From contig NZ_VSRL01000009.1 of the NCBI RefSeq assembly GCF_012184385.1, positions 19,721 through 83,720 on the forward strand: a DNA stretch of 64,000 bases, written 5' to 3'. The notes under the pieces were generated by a model, which worked only from the letters and a program-made list of their open reading frames with translations, was not told the DNA's origin and did no database searches. The first letter of the stretch is position 1. Every line of letters begins with the position of its first letter. This DNA comes from Lentzea indica (GTDB taxonomy: Bacteria; Actinomycetota; Actinomycetes; Mycobacteriales; Pseudonocardiaceae). Made by a program: the position numbers and the translations under genes. Below, one piece after another: positions 47,357 through 57,427 of this stretch.

Positions 47357-47848
47357 GTGGGGGACTTTTACGGGATCGCGGAGATCGCCGACGCCATGGG
47401 GCTGAGCCGGCAGCTGGTGGCTGTGTGGCGCAAGCGTCGCTCGCACGGCATTCCGGAGCCGGACGCGGAGCTCGCGTCCGGTCCGATCTGGCGGCGGGAG
47501 ACGGTCGAGCCGTGGATCGAGCGGACGCGCGGAAGGCTGGGACTCGCGGGCGCACGGGAGTCGGCGAGCAGGAGCCTGCGGCTGCGCACCTGCCGACGGG
47601 TGTTGCGGCTGGCGGCGTTGATGCTGGAGGAGCCGCAGCGGCCGCGAGTGCTCAACGAGGCGGCGGACCAGCTGCGCGATCTCATCCACGAGGTCGATCA
47701 GGCCGCGGACGACGTCGTCGGCGCGCTTCTGCGGGAGCTCGTCGAGCCGGTGCGCGACCCCGATGTGCCCGCCGAGCTGTTGCGGGTGCCGGTCATCGAG
47801 TCGCTGCCACTGGTGACGGCCGTCGCGCGGAACTCGCCAGACTGGTGA
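47357..47848 (+). CDS. Helix-turn-helix DNA-binding protein
   Basis: A 163-residue protein. Residues 1-60 form a MerR/excisionase-like HTH: YGIAEIADAMGLSRQLVAVWRKRRSHGIPEP, then PIWRRETVEPWIERTRG. The rest is helical and charged with no recognised effector site. Similar small proteins choose or shape DNA sites in plasmid or prophage regulation, but also occur singly in chromosomes. GTG 47357. The end overlaps the convergent DUF2238 gene by 56 bases, so one of the two 3' ends may be misassigned, though both frames look coding. Confidence 0.7.
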   Translation: MGDFYGIAEIADAMGLSRQLVAVWRKRRSHGIPEPDAELASGPIWRRETVEPWIERTRGRLGLAGARESASRSLRLRTCRRVLRLAALMLEEPQRPRVLNEAADQLRDLIHEVDQAADDVVGALLRELVEPVRDPDVPAELLRVPVIESLPLVTAVARNSPDW

Positions 47849-48359
47849 CGAGCGCGCCCAGTGCGGCCAGCGCCATGTCCGCGTGGGCGTCCCACATGTC
47901 GCCCTGCTGGCCGTTGTAGGCCTCGGCGAGGTCGGGGGCGAGCGTCATCGCGATGGCCCACTCCAGCAGTTCGTAGAGCGCGCTCGTCGCCAGCACGATC
48001 TCCAGCGACCGCAACCACTTCTGCCGCAGCACCGCGGTCAGGCACACGCCGTACGCGAAGTGCACGAGCCGGTCGAAGTGGTTGCGGTCCCAGGAGAACG
48101 CCTCCGACAGCCGCACGCCGAACAGCGCGTCCGTCCAGTCGTCGTACGGCACGAACGAGTAGATCCACCGCGCCGCGATCGTGTGCAGCGCAAGGAAGAC
48201 GAGCGCCCACGCCCACTGCGCGGTGTCCAGGCGGCGGCGCAGCAGCCACAGCGCGCCGATCGCGACGGCCGTCAACGAGCTGTGCAGCGCCTGTTCGGCG
48301 GGCCACGGCGGACCGATCCACGTCACCGCGACCAGTGCCCCGAACGCCCCAGCAGCCAC
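47793..48359 (-). CDS. DUF2238 (YjdF-like) membrane protein
   Basis: A 188-residue membrane protein with about five hydrophobic helices. The family core YDDWTDALFGVRLSEAFSWDRNHFDRLVHFAYG near residue 72 and YELLEWAIAMTL near 128 are diagnostic of DUF2238. No biochemical function is established. GTG 48359 is the first available start; ribosome site is weak. It is divergent from the ArsR-type gene at 48471, with an AT-rich regulatory region between. Confidence 0.85.
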   Translation of the reverse strand: MAAGAFGALVAVTWIGPPWPAEQALHSSLTAVAIGALWLLRRRLDTAQWAWALVFLALHTIAARWIYSFVPYDDWTDALFGVRLSEAFSWDRNHFDRLVHFAYGVCLTAVLRQKWLRSLEIVLATSALYELLEWAIAMTLAPDLAEAYNGQQGDMWDAHADMALAALGALVTSLASSARRPSPVAATR

Positions 48360-48404
48360 AGCTGCGCCCGTGTCATGCGCACAGCCTGGCGGATCTTGGT
48401 CGAT

Positions 48405-48460
48405 TTTATATCAGGATTTATATATCAAGGAACCTTGCTAAAGGTTTATTGATACGCGTA
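48405..48460. promoter_or_regulatory. AT-rich promoter/operator before the ArsR-type gene
   Basis: In very GC-rich surroundings this stretch carries TTTTATATCA and TTTATATATCA repeats 11 bases apart and the inverted repeat CAAGG-AA-CCTTG at 48426-48437, directly upstream of the winged-helix gene. Likely a promoter with an autoregulatory operator. Confidence 0.55.
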
Positions 48461-48470
48461 CGGTGGTGCC

Positions 48471-49034
48471 ATGACCGATGCTCGCATCAGTGACCCCAAG
48501 GCGCTCCGGGCGCTCTCCCACCCGTTCCGGTGGAAGCTGATCAACCTGCTCACCGAAGAGGGGCCGCGCACTGCCACTCAGTGCTCGGCCAAGCTCGGTG
48601 AGAGCGTCGCCAGCTGCTCGTACCACCTGAACATGCTGGCCAAGTACGGCTTCGTGGCCGAGGTGGAAGGGCCGGGCAGGCAGAAACCGTGGCAGATCAT
48701 CAACCGTCATCAGACGATCTCCAGTGAAGGGCTCGACGACGAGGCGGCAATGGCTGCTGAAGCCGCCGTGCTGGCCTACCTGGACCACGAGTTCGAGCGC
48801 ACTCGCGAACGCATGCGCCAGCACGACCTGCTGCCGGAGACGTGGCGGGTGCCCGGCGGCGTCGGCATCAACAGCGCGACCAAGTTCTTGACCATTGAGG
48901 AGCTGGTCGAGCTCCAGGGTGAGCTGCGAGCACTCCTCGACCGCTATGACGAGCGCACGGACAACCCGGAGCTGCGGCCCGAAGGCTCCCGGCCCGTGCG
49001 CTTCTTCCTGAGCACGACGGTTTCGCCCGAATAG
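48471..49034 (+). CDS. ArsR-like winged-helix transcriptional regulator
   Basis: A 187-residue regulator. Residues 8-85 form an ArsR-type winged helix: DPKALRALSHPFRWKLINLLTEEGPRTATQ, then SVASCSYHLNMLAKYGFVAEVEG. The C-terminal half is a helical domain with acidic clusters. No metal-site pattern (CxC) is seen, so it is probably not a metal sensor; it fits the HTH_20 group whose ligands are unknown. ATG 48471. A 63-residue gene follows 23 bases later. Confidence 0.88.
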   Translation: MTDARISDPKALRALSHPFRWKLINLLTEEGPRTATQCSAKLGESVASCSYHLNMLAKYGFVAEVEGPGRQKPWQIINRHQTISSEGLDDEAAMAAEAAVLAYLDHEFERTRERMRQHDLLPETWRVPGGVGINSATKFLTIEELVELQGELRALLDRYDERTDNPELRPEGSRPVRFFLSTTVSPE

Positions 49035-49057
49035 ATCCGAAAGACGAGGGATTCGCC

Positions 49058-49249
49058 ATGTTCTCGCACCACGACGCGTTTGCTATCGCGAAGCAACGGC
49101 AGGCCGAGTTCGAGGCCGACGCGGCCGCACGGCGGCTCGTTCGCGCATCTGAGGAGGCCACCGCCGAGCCCCAAGGCCGGGTGGGCGGAGGCCTGCTGGC
49201 GTCAGGCCACCGCCGCTGGAGGCTGTTCGGTCGCGTGCGACCGGCGTAG
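49058..49249 (+). CDS. Small hypothetical protein (63 residues)
   Basis: A 63-residue basic protein: an N-terminal amphipathic helix (AIAKQRQAEFEADAAARRLVRAS) and an Arg-rich end (GHRRWRLFGRVRPA). Its ATG follows GAGGG at usable spacing and lies 23 bases after the ArsR-type stop, so cotranscription is likely. Short Ala/Arg-rich proteins like this often accompany regulators in actinomycetes. Unrecognised. Confidence 0.55.
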   Translation: MFSHHDAFAIAKQRQAEFEADAAARRLVRASEEATAEPQGRVGGGLLASGHRRWRLFGRVRPA

Positions 49250-49315
49250 CGTGTGAACTCGCCGCCGCTGTAAAGGTTTTCACCACGTTTCACCTCGACC
49301 GAGGGGAGAACATCG

Positions 49316-51508
49316 GTGTTCCGGAGACTCGGCGCGGCGGTACTGGCGGCACTGTTGACTACAACAGTGCTCGCGGAACCCGCCCAGGCGGCGGTGCACA
49401 ACGTCAAGGACTACGGCGCTGTCGGCAACGGCAGTGCGAACGACACGGCCGCGATCAACAGGGCGATCACCGCGGCGAACGCGGCAGGCGGCGGGACCGT
49501 GCAGTTCCCGTCGGGCACGTACCGCTCGCCCAACTCGATCCACCTGAAGAGCAACGTCACGATCCAGCTCGACGCGGGCGCGACGATCATGGGTGCGTCC
49601 GGCACCGGGTACGACCCGCCGGAGGACAACCCGTGGGACGAGTACCAGGACTACGGGCACAGCCACTTCCACAACGCGATGATCTGGGGCGACCGGCTGA
49701 CGAACATCGCGTTCGTCGGCCAGGGCACCATCGACGGCGGCGGCAACCTGATCACCGGCAACCCCGGCCGCGGCCAGGCTGACAAGATCATCTCGTTGAC
49801 GCGCTGCGAGAACCTCACCGTCAGCGGCATCAAGCTGCGGCGTGGCGGGCACTTCGCGATGCTGATCAACGGCTGCAAGAACGTGGTCAGCGACCGGCTG
49901 ACGATCGACACCGCGAGCGACCGCGACGGCTGGAACGTCATCAGCACCACCAACGTGACGATCACCAACGGCAACTTCGCCGGCAACGACGATGCGCTGG
50001 CGTTCAAGAGCGACTACGCACTCGGGCAGAAGCTGGCCAACGGCAACGTGAAGGTCTACGACACCAAGCTCAGCGCGGGGTGCTGCAACGCGTTGATGTT
50101 CGGTTCGGAGACGTGCGGTGACTTCACCGGCTACGACTTCCAGCGCATCGACATCAAGGGCTCCAACAAGTCCGGCCTCGGCATGGTGTCGATGGACGGC
50201 ACGAACATCTCCGACGTGCACTACCGCGACATCACCATCAGCGGTGTGCGGTCGCCGATCATGATGAAGGTCGGCGCGCGAAAACGCTGCGGCAACAACC
50301 CCGGCGTCGGCTCGATCCGCAACATCACCTACGACAACATCACGATCAACGGTGCCTCGCCGTCGTTCAGCCCCACCATCCACGGTGACCAGGACGGCCG
50401 GATCAGCGACGTCACGTTCACCAACGTGAAGATCAACGTGCCCGGCGGCAACGGCACCATGTCCACGAACCCGCCGAGCAACCAGCGCACGAACTACAAC
50501 CCGAACAGCATCGGCACCAGGCCCGCGTACGGCTGGTACATCCGGTACGCCGACCGCATCAGGTTCGCCGGCGGCAGCGGGGTCTCGTTCACCAGCAACG
50601 ACGGCCGGCCGGCGGTGATCACCGACAACTCGACCGACATCTCCTTCGACACGTTCGGCTGGGAGCGCGGCAGCAACAGCCCGACGGACTTCCTCTTCCG
50701 CAACACCACCGGGTTCTGCGTGCGCAACAGCGGGTCGCCGCGGATCACGAACACCGGCTCGACCGAGAAGTGCGGTGTGAGCAACGACTTCAGCCTCACC
50801 GTCGACCCCGCGGCGCGGACGATCCAGCCAGGCGAGACCGCGGCTTACGCGATCCGCACCGCCTTCACGGGCTCGCCAGGTCCGATCTCGCTGGACGCGG
50901 AGAACGTCCCAGCCGGTGCGGTGGTCCAGTTCAACCCGGCCACCGTCAATCCCGGCGACACGGCCACGATGACCGTCGCGACCCTGCCGGACACCCCGGA
51001 AGGCACGTCGACCATCACCGTCACGGGCACCGCGGGATCGGTCACGAAGTCCGCCACGGCCCGGCTGACGATCGGTGACGCGCCAGGGGAACTGGAGCTG
51101 AGCGGGCTTTCGGTCGCCGACACCGGAAACGCGGGGGACTGGTCGTTGCAGACCAACCTGCGCACCGGTGTCGCGCAGTACGGCGACCGCGACTTCACCT
51201 TCAGCGCGGTGCCGGCCGAAGTCGCGGGCGCGCAGTGGATCCGCACCGCCAACGACTCGAAGTCGGCGACGCAGAACCCGTTGGCGCGCTTCACGATCAA
51301 CCGCGACGCAGTGGTGTACGTCGCGGTCGACACGCGGCTCGGCAAGCGCCCGTGGATGGACGCGCTGTGGCTCGACAGCGGTCTTCAGCTGGTCAACACC
51401 GAAGGGTCTCCGAAGACCTTCCGCCTGTACGCCAAGGGCTTCGCGGCGGGGGAGGTCCAGTTGGGACCCAACGGTGGTGCCAGCAACTACACGGTGGTCA
51501 TCAAGTAA
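49316..51508 (+). CDS. Secreted GH28 polygalacturonase-like enzyme with C-terminal accessory domains
   Basis: A 730-residue exported protein. Signal peptide at residues 1-25 ([24 protein letters not shown]). The parallel beta-helix begins VHNVKDYGAVGNGSANDTAAIN and contains the GH28 catalytic segment GNDDALAFKSD near residue 222 with its paired aspartates, and a later site in the RRGGHFAML / VSMDGTNISD region. It hydrolyses pectin-type polymers. After about residue 485 come an Ig-like domain (TVDPAARTIQPGETAAYAI) and a terminal beta domain (FTFSAVPAEVAGAQWIRTANDS) often attached to actinomycete pectinases. GTG 49316 follows GAGGGGAG. It overlaps the convergent gene by 8 bases. Confidence 0.87.
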   Translation: MFRRLGAAVLAALLTTTVLAEPAQAAVHNVKDYGAVGNGSANDTAAINRAITAANAAGGGTVQFPSGTYRSPNSIHLKSNVTIQLDAGATIMGASGTGYDPPEDNPWDEYQDYGHSHFHNAMIWGDRLTNIAFVGQGTIDGGGNLITGNPGRGQADKIISLTRCENLTVSGIKLRRGGHFAMLINGCKNVVSDRLTIDTASDRDGWNVISTTNVTITNGNFAGNDDALAFKSDYALGQKLANGNVKVYDTKLSAGCCNALMFGSETCGDFTGYDFQRIDIKGSNKSGLGMVSMDGTNISDVHYRDITISGVRSPIMMKVGARKRCGNNPGVGSIRNITYDNITINGASPSFSPTIHGDQDGRISDVTFTNVKINVPGGNGTMSTNPPSNQRTNYNPNSIGTRPAYGWYIRYADRIRFAGGSGVSFTSNDGRPAVITDNSTDISFDTFGWERGSNSPTDFLFRNTTGFCVRNSGSPRITNTGSTEKCGVSNDFSLTVDPAARTIQPGETAAYAIRTAFTGSPGPISLDAENVPAGAVVQFNPATVNPGDTATMTVATLPDTPEGTSTITVTGTAGSVTKSATARLTIGDAPGELELSGLSVADTGNAGDWSLQTNLRTGVAQYGDRDFTFSAVPAEVAGAQWIRTANDSKSATQNPLARFTINRDAVVYVAVDTRLGKRPWMDALWLDSGLQLVNTEGSPKTFRLYAKGFAAGEVQLGPNGGASNYTVVIK

Positions 51509-53789
51509 CGGGTTCCAAGCGCACGATCACCGACTTGGAGGTCGGCGTTCCCGAGATGTCCGCCTTGGAGTCCAGCGGCACCAAGGGGTTCGCCTCGGGG
51601 AAGTACGTGGCCACGCACCCGTGCGCGGTCGGGTAGGAGACGATCCGGAACGACTCGGCGCGGCGTTCGACAACGCCCGTCGGGTCGTCCTTCCACTCCG
51701 ACACGATGTTGACCATCTGGCCGTCGGAGAACCCCAGCTCCTTGATGTCGTCGGGGTTCACGAACACCACGCGCCGGCCGTCCTTCACGCCGCGGTAGCG
51801 GTCGTCCAGGCCGTAGATCGTGGTGTTGTACTGGTCGTGGCTGCGCAGGGTCTGCATCAGGAGCCTGCCCTCGGGCACCTCCAGCACCGTCAACTGGTTC
51901 GCGGTGAAGTTCGCCTTGCCGGTCGTCGTCGCGAACTCGCGCGAGTCACGCGGCGGGTGCGGCAGCACGAAACCGTCGGGCTGACGCACGCGCGTGTTGT
52001 AGTCGGTGCAACCCGGCACCACGCGCGAAATGTGCTCACGGATGACGTCGTAGTCCTTCTCGAACTCCTCCCACGCCACCGGGTGGGAAGCACCGAGAAC
52101 CTTGCGCGCCAACCGGCACACGATGGAGATCTCCGACAGCAGCTGGTCGGACGCGGGCTTCAACCTGCCGCGCGAGCGGTGCACGACCGACATCGAGTCC
52201 TCGACCGTCACGAACTGCTCGCCGGAGTGCTGCACGTCGCTCTCGGTGCGACCGAGCGCGGGCAGGATGAGCGCAGTCTTGCCGTGGACGACGTGCGAGC
52301 GGTTGAGCTTCGTGGAGACCTGGACGGTGAGCGAGCACTGCTCCAGCGCCTTCTCGGTCACCGGGGTGTCCGGGGTGGCGCTGACGAAGTTGCCGCCCAT
52401 CGCGATGAACACCTTGCCGCGGCCGTGGCGCATCGCGTTGATGGCGTCGACGGTGTCGAAGCCGTGCTTGCGCGGCACCGGGATGCCGAACTCGGTCTCC
52501 AGCGCCAGCAGGAACTTCTCCGGCATCTTCTCGTAGATGCCCATGGTCCGGTCGCCCTGCACGTTCGAGTGACCGCGCACCGGACACAGGCCCGCGCCGG
52601 GCTTGCCGATCATGCCGCGCAGGAACATGACGTTCGCGACCTCGCGGATCGTCGGAACGCTGTGCTTGTGCTGGGTGAGACCCATTGCCCAGCAAGCGAT
52701 CGTGCGCTGCGAGTCGACGAACATGCCAGCCACGCGGGTGATCTGCTCGCGGGTCAGGCCGGTCGCGGTGAGCACGCGGTCCCAATCGAGCTCGCGCAGG
52801 CTTTCCGCGTACTCCTCGAAGCCGTGCGTGACGCTGGTGACGAACTCCTTGTCGACCTTGTCCCACTGCAGCAGCAGGTGGCCGATCGCCTGGAACAGCG
52901 CCTGGTCGCCGCCGACCTTGATCTGCACGAACTCGTCGCACAGCGCGGTGCCGCGGCCGACCAGGCCCGAGACGTTCTGCGGGTTCTTGAACCGCATCAG
53001 CCCGGCTTCCGGCAGCGGGTTCACGGCGATGATCTTCGCGCCGTTCTTCTTGGCGTCCTCCAGCGCGCTGAGCATGCGCGGGTGGTTCGTGCCGGGGTTC
53101 TGGCCGACGACCACGATCAGGTCGGCGAGCTCGAAGTCCTTGATCGACACCGAGCCCTTGCCGATGCCGATGGTCTCGTTCAGCGCGGCACCGGAGGACT
53201 CGTGGCACATGTTCGAGCAGTCCGGCAGGTTGTTGGTGCCGAACGAGCGGACCAGCAGCTGGTAGAGGAACGCGGCCTCGTTGCTGGTGCGGCCCGACGT
53301 GTAGAAGATCGCCTCATCGGGTGAGGACAGCGACGTCAGCTCGTCCGCGACGAGGGTGAACGCGGCGTCCCAGCTGATCGGCGTGTAGTGCGTGGCACCG
53401 GGCCTGAGCACCATCGGCTCGGTGAGCCTGCCCTGCTGGCCGAGCCAGTAGTCCGTCTTGGTCCGCAGGCTCTCGACGGAGTGCTCGGCGAAGAACTCCG
53501 GCCCGATTCGTCGCTTGGTGGCTTCCTCCGCGACGGCCTTCGCGCCGTTCTCGCAGAACTCCGCCATCTTGCGGTGGCCCTGCGGCTCCGGCCACGCGCA
53601 ACCGGGACAGTCGAAACCTTCACGCTGGTTGAGCAGTCGCAACGTCTTGACCGTCCGGCTGACGCCCATCTGCTCGACCGCGCGGTCGAGCGACACGAGC
53701 ACACCGGGGATACCCGCTGCCCATGTCTTGGGGGTGCTGACTTCGAGCGCGGACTCGTCGACGTCGTGCTGCGGGGGCTTGCTGCTCAT
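51501..53789 (-). CDS. FdhF/YdeP-family molybdopterin oxidoreductase
   Basis: A 762-residue molybdopterin enzyme of the formate-dehydrogenase-H/YdeP group. The N-terminal CPGCAWPEPQGHR holds a reduced Fe-S cysteine pair; FYTSGRTSNEAAFLYQLLVR, SGAALNETIGIGKGSV and GQNPGTNHPRML are cofactor-binding segments, and the C-terminus is the dinucleotide-binding domain (SHDQYNTTIYGLDDRYRG). Substrate of YdeP-like proteins is not settled; formate is possible. A FdhD homologue in this window would sulfurate its cofactor. ATG 53789. Confidence 0.9.
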   Translation of the reverse strand: MSSKPPQHDVDESALEVSTPKTWAAGIPGVLVSLDRAVEQMGVSRTVKTLRLLNQREGFDCPGCAWPEPQGHRKMAEFCENGAKAVAEEATKRRIGPEFFAEHSVESLRTKTDYWLGQQGRLTEPMVLRPGATHYTPISWDAAFTLVADELTSLSSPDEAIFYTSGRTSNEAAFLYQLLVRSFGTNNLPDCSNMCHESSGAALNETIGIGKGSVSIKDFELADLIVVVGQNPGTNHPRMLSALEDAKKNGAKIIAVNPLPEAGLMRFKNPQNVSGLVGRGTALCDEFVQIKVGGDQALFQAIGHLLLQWDKVDKEFVTSVTHGFEEYAESLRELDWDRVLTATGLTREQITRVAGMFVDSQRTIACWAMGLTQHKHSVPTIREVANVMFLRGMIGKPGAGLCPVRGHSNVQGDRTMGIYEKMPEKFLLALETEFGIPVPRKHGFDTVDAINAMRHGRGKVFIAMGGNFVSATPDTPVTEKALEQCSLTVQVSTKLNRSHVVHGKTALILPALGRTESDVQHSGEQFVTVEDSMSVVHRSRGRLKPASDQLLSEISIVCRLARKVLGASHPVAWEEFEKDYDVIREHISRVVPGCTDYNTRVRQPDGFVLPHPPRDSREFATTTGKANFTANQLTVLEVPEGRLLMQTLRSHDQYNTTIYGLDDRYRGVKDGRRVVFVNPDDIKELGFSDGQMVNIVSEWKDDPTGVVERRAESFRIVSYPTAHGCVATYFPEANPLVPLDSKADISGTPTSKSVIVRLEPVT

Positions 53790-53852
53790 AGCTGCATTCT
53801 TCGCTGATCGACGTCGGCGCCGCCAGCGCCCCCGAAGAACGCGGCGGCGTCG

Positions 53853-53890
53853 CCGTCACGGGCCCCAAGGGGTTGAACGGTCCGTGACGG
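53853..53890 (-). terminator. Hairpin after the membrane-anchored protein gene
   Basis: CCGTCACGG (53853-53861) and CCGTGACGG (53882-53890) form an exact 9-bp stem with a 20-base loop, 47 bases past the stop at 53938 and upstream of the molybdoenzyme start. Could be a terminator or an operator. Confidence 0.4.
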
Positions 53891-53937
53891 TCAATTGTGA
53901 TCGGCGTCACTGTGCATCGGCACCTCTGAAAGGGTGA

Positions 53938-54678
53938 TCAGTCGCAGGTGTTCTCGGTCGGCATCTGCCCGTCGGTCGAGAAGTACTTCTTCTCGTCGCC
54001 GGGCAGGCCCTGGTCGGGTTTCGGCGGCTCGACGAACTGCGGTGCGAGGAAACCTTCCTTGGCCGCCGTGCACGCGATCGAGTACTGGAAGCCCGTGGAG
54101 TCCGAGGGCCACAGTCCCTCTGGCGTGATCATGTACGTGACCTGTTCGCGGATGGCCGCGACGATCTCCATCTGGTTGAGCAGCTTCTTCGGGTTCGGTG
54201 GCTCGAACGCGTACGCGAAGACGTAGTCCGCTGTCACGGTCGGATAGCCGTCTTTCTCGCCGAGCGTCATCTTCCCGGACACGCGGATGCCGTTGGGCAG
54301 CAGTTTGGTGCCCTGTTTGAGCCGTGTGATCCAGCTCGACAGCTCCTTCGTGACGTGCTCGCGCACCTCGGGGGCCAGCATCGCGAGGTAGCGGTCGGGC
54401 CTGTGCTCGTTGAGGATCGCCGGGTCCATCCGCGACGCGATGAGCGCCTGCCGAACCTGCTCGTACGCCGGGTTGGCGTCCGGCACGACGATGCCCTTCT
54501 CGCCCTCCTGCCACTGCTCGGCCGGTGTGCCGGCGAAAGGCATCTCGACGTTGACGCCCGTCTGCGGCAGCGACACGTCGTGGGGCGTGATCTCTCCGAA
54601 CTCGCCGGCCCTGTAGAGCCCGAACAGGACCGCGCCGATGACGATCAGCGCGAGCGCGGACACCACCTTGTTGCTCAT
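53938..54678 (-). CDS. Membrane-anchored extracytoplasmic protein of unknown function
   Basis: A 246-residue protein with one N-terminal transmembrane segment ([18 protein letters not shown], residues 5-22) and a soluble outer domain. Visible features are [41 protein letters not shown] and two cysteines (ACTAAK and the C-terminal ENTCD), possibly a disulfide. Family unrecognised; similar proteins are found in Pseudonocardiaceae. ATG 54678 follows GGGGGAATTG. Divergent from valS. Confidence 0.75.
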   Translation of the reverse strand: MSNKVVSALALIVIGAVLFGLYRAGEFGEITPHDVSLPQTGVNVEMPFAGTPAEQWQEGEKGIVVPDANPAYEQVRQALIASRMDPAILNEHRPDRYLAMLAPEVREHVTKELSSWITRLKQGTKLLPNGIRVSGKMTLGEKDGYPTVTADYVFAYAFEPPNPKKLLNQMEIVAAIREQVTYMITPEGLWPSDSTGFQYSIACTAAKEGFLAPQFVEPPKPDQGLPGDEKKYFSTDGQMPTENTCD

Positions 54679-54782
54679 CAATTCCCCCAGAGACGCCGGT
54701 ACGGACACCACGTTCGCGGGCCCGTTCCGGTTGCCACGCCCGTTAGCAGGTATCTCGTTTCAAGTCGATACCCCGGCCTCCG

Positions 54783-54788
54783 TAGACT
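54783..54788 (+). promoter_or_regulatory. -10 element for a leaderless valS transcript
   Basis: TAGACT (TAnnnT type) ends 8 bases before the valS GTG, placing the transcription start at or next to the start codon. There is no ribosome site in front of GTG 54797, which fits leaderless translation. Confidence 0.45.
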
Positions 54789-54796
54789 TGACAGCT

Positions 54797-57424
54797 GTGA
54801 CTGAACTCGACACCGCAACCCAGCGTCCTGACCTCCCCGCCGCGTGGACTCCGGCGGAGGTAGAGGCGGAGCTGTACCAGCGGTGGGTCGACCGGGGCTA
54901 CTTCACGGCGGACGTGCACAGCGACAAGCCGCCGTTCACCATCGTGCTGCCGCCGCCCAACGTCACCGGCTCCCTGCACATGGGCCACGCCATGAACCAC
55001 AGCGTGATGGACGCGCTGACCAGGCGCCGCCGCATGCAGGGCTACGAGGTGCTGTGGCTGCCGGGCATGGACCACGCGGGCATCGCCACCCAGAACGCGG
55101 TCGAGCGCGACCTCGCCGGCCAGGGCCTGTCGCGGCACGACCTCGGGCGCGAGAAGTTCGTCGAGCGCGTCTGGGAGTGGAAAGAGGAGTACGGCGGCAA
55201 GATCCTCGGCCAGATGAAGCGCCTCGGCGACGGCATCGACTGGTCGCGCGAGCGCTTCACGATGGACGAGGGGCTGTCCCGCGCCGTCCAGACGATCTTC
55301 AAGAAGATGTACGACGACGGCCTGATCTACCAGGCCGAGCGGATCATCAACTGGTGCCCGCGCTGCCAGACGGCGCTGTCCGACGTCGAGGTCGACCACT
55401 CCGACGACGACGGCGAGCTCGTCTCCATCCGCTACGGCGACGGTGACGCCTCGATCGTCGTCGCGACCACGCGCGCCGAGACGATGCTGGGCGACACCGC
55501 GGTCGCCGTCCACCCGGACGACGAGCGCTACCGGCACCTGATCGGCACCGAGGTCGAACTGCCGTTGACCGGCCGCCGCATCCCGATCGTGGCGGACACG
55601 CACGTCGACCCGAAGTTCGGCACGGGCGCGGTCAAGGTGACCCCGGCACACGACCCGAACGACTTCGAGATCGGTCAGCGCCACAACCTGCCGAACCTCA
55701 CGATCATGGACGGTCGCGCGGTCATCACGGCGCACGGCCCGTTCGAGGGGCTCGACCGCTTCGAGGCGCGTCCCGCCATTGTCGCCGCGTTGCGCGACCA
55801 GGGGCGCATCGTCGCGGAGAAGCGTCCGTACGTTCACGCGGTCGGGCACTGCTCGCGGTGCGACACGGTCATCGAGCCGCGCCTGTCGCTGCAGTGGTGG
55901 GTCAAGGTCGAGAGCCTCGCGGCGAAGGCCTCTGCCGCCGTTCGCGACGGCCGCACCACGATCCACCCGCAGGACCTCGCGAAGCGGTACTTCGACTGGA
56001 CCGACAACCTGCACGACTGGTGCATCTCGCGCCAGCTGTGGTGGGGGCACCGGATTCCGGTCTGGTACGGCCCGGACGGTGAGGTCGTCTGCGTCGGACC
56101 GGACGACGAGGCGCCCACCGGCGAGGGCTGGCGCCAGGACGAGGACGTCCTCGACACCTGGTTCTCCTCCGGTCTGTGGCCGTTCTCGACGCTGGGCTGG
56201 CCCGACTCCACCGAGGACCTGAAGAAGTTCTATCCGACCAGCGTCCTGTCGACCGGCTACGACATCCTGTTCTTCTGGGTCGTCCGGATGATGATGTTCG
56301 GCCTGTACGCGATGGACGACGTGCAGCCGTTCGACCACGTCTACCTGCACGGTCTCATCCGGGACGCGCAGGGCAAGAAGATGTCGAAGACCAAGGGCAA
56401 CGGCATCGACCCGCTGGACTGGATGGACTCCTACGGCGCGGACGCCACGCGGTTCACGTTGCTGCGCGGCGCGAACCCCGGTTCGGACATGGCGCTCGCG
56501 GAGGAGTGGGCGGCCGGTTCGCGCAACTTCACCACGAAGCTGTGGAACGCGACGCGCTTCGCTCTGGCCAACGGGGCGACGGTGTCGCGCCCGCTGCCCG
56601 CGCGCGACGAGCTGACCGCCGCCGACCGCTGGATCCTGGACGAGCTCGACCAGCTGGTGTCCACTGTGGACGCGAACTTCGAGACCTTCCAGTTCGCCAG
56701 GGTCTGCGAGGCGCTCTACAGCTTCACGTGGGACGAGTTCTGCGACTGGTACCTGGAGATCGCGAAGGTCCAGATCGCCGAAGGCCGCGTCGAGGCCACG
56801 CAGTCCGTCCTCGGCCACGTGCTGGACACGGTGCTGCGCCTGCTGCACCCGTCGATCCCGTTCATCACCGAGACGCTGTGGACCGCGCTCACCGGTGAGG
56901 AGTCGCTCGTCATCGCCGAGTGGCCCCAGGCTTCTGGCGCTGAGCGTGACGAGGACGCCCGTGCGCAGGTCGAGGGCCTGAAGAAGCTGGCAACCGAGAT
57001 CCGCCGGTTCCGTTCCGAGCAGGGCCTCAAGCCGGGTCAGAAGGTCGCGGGCAAGGTCCGCGGCGCGTGCTGCGTCGGTCTCGTCGACCAGGTGCCGTCG
57101 GTCCGCGCGATGACGCGGCTGACCGAGCCGGGCGACGAGTTCACCGTCTCGGCGACGCTGGAGGTCGGCCTGCCCAAGGGTGCCGTGAAGGTCGAGCTGG
57201 ACCTGTCCGGCGCGATCGACGTCGTGGCCGAGCGCAAGCGCCTCGAGAAGGACCTCGCGGTGGCTCAGAAGGAGCTGGCGCAGACGTCGGGCAAGCTCGG
57301 GAACGAGGCCTTCCTGGCCAAGGCGCCCGCCGAGGTCAAGGCCAAGATCGAGGCCCGCAAGGCTGCGGCGGAGTCCGACATCACCCGCATCAACGAGCGC
57401 CTGGCCGCGCTGCCGGAGGCGTAA
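54797..57424 (+). CDS. valS: Valyl-tRNA synthetase
   Basis: An 875-residue class I synthetase that charges tRNA-Val. HIGH-type motif H61-M-G-H64 in [17 protein letters not shown], the KMSKS-type motif K528-M-S-K-T532, an editing domain inserted between them ([19 protein letters not shown]), the anticodon-binding domain, and a C-terminal coiled coil ([21 protein letters not shown]). Start is GTG 54797, leaderless or nearly so. First gene of an operon with folC and a DUF4233 gene. Confidence 0.96.
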   Translation: MTELDTATQRPDLPAAWTPAEVEAELYQRWVDRGYFTADVHSDKPPFTIVLPPPNVTGSLHMGHAMNHSVMDALTRRRRMQGYEVLWLPGMDHAGIATQNAVERDLAGQGLSRHDLGREKFVERVWEWKEEYGGKILGQMKRLGDGIDWSRERFTMDEGLSRAVQTIFKKMYDDGLIYQAERIINWCPRCQTALSDVEVDHSDDDGELVSIRYGDGDASIVVATTRAETMLGDTAVAVHPDDERYRHLIGTEVELPLTGRRIPIVADTHVDPKFGTGAVKVTPAHDPNDFEIGQRHNLPNLTIMDGRAVITAHGPFEGLDRFEARPAIVAALRDQGRIVAEKRPYVHAVGHCSRCDTVIEPRLSLQWWVKVESLAAKASAAVRDGRTTIHPQDLAKRYFDWTDNLHDWCISRQLWWGHRIPVWYGPDGEVVCVGPDDEAPTGEGWRQDEDVLDTWFSSGLWPFSTLGWPDSTEDLKKFYPTSVLSTGYDILFFWVVRMMMFGLYAMDDVQPFDHVYLHGLIRDAQGKKMSKTKGNGIDPLDWMDSYGADATRFTLLRGANPGSDMALAEEWAAGSRNFTTKLWNATRFALANGATVSRPLPARDELTAADRWILDELDQLVSTVDANFETFQFARVCEALYSFTWDEFCDWYLEIAKVQIAEGRVEATQSVLGHVLDTVLRLLHPSIPFITETLWTALTGEESLVIAEWPQASGAERDEDARAQVEGLKKLATEIRRFRSEQGLKPGQKVAGKVRGACCVGLVDQVPSVRAMTRLTEPGDEFTVSATLEVGLPKGAVKVELDLSGAIDVVAERKRLEKDLAVAQKELAQTSGKLGNEAFLAKAPAEVKAKIEARKAAAESDITRINERLAALPEA

Positions 57425-57427
57425 CAA

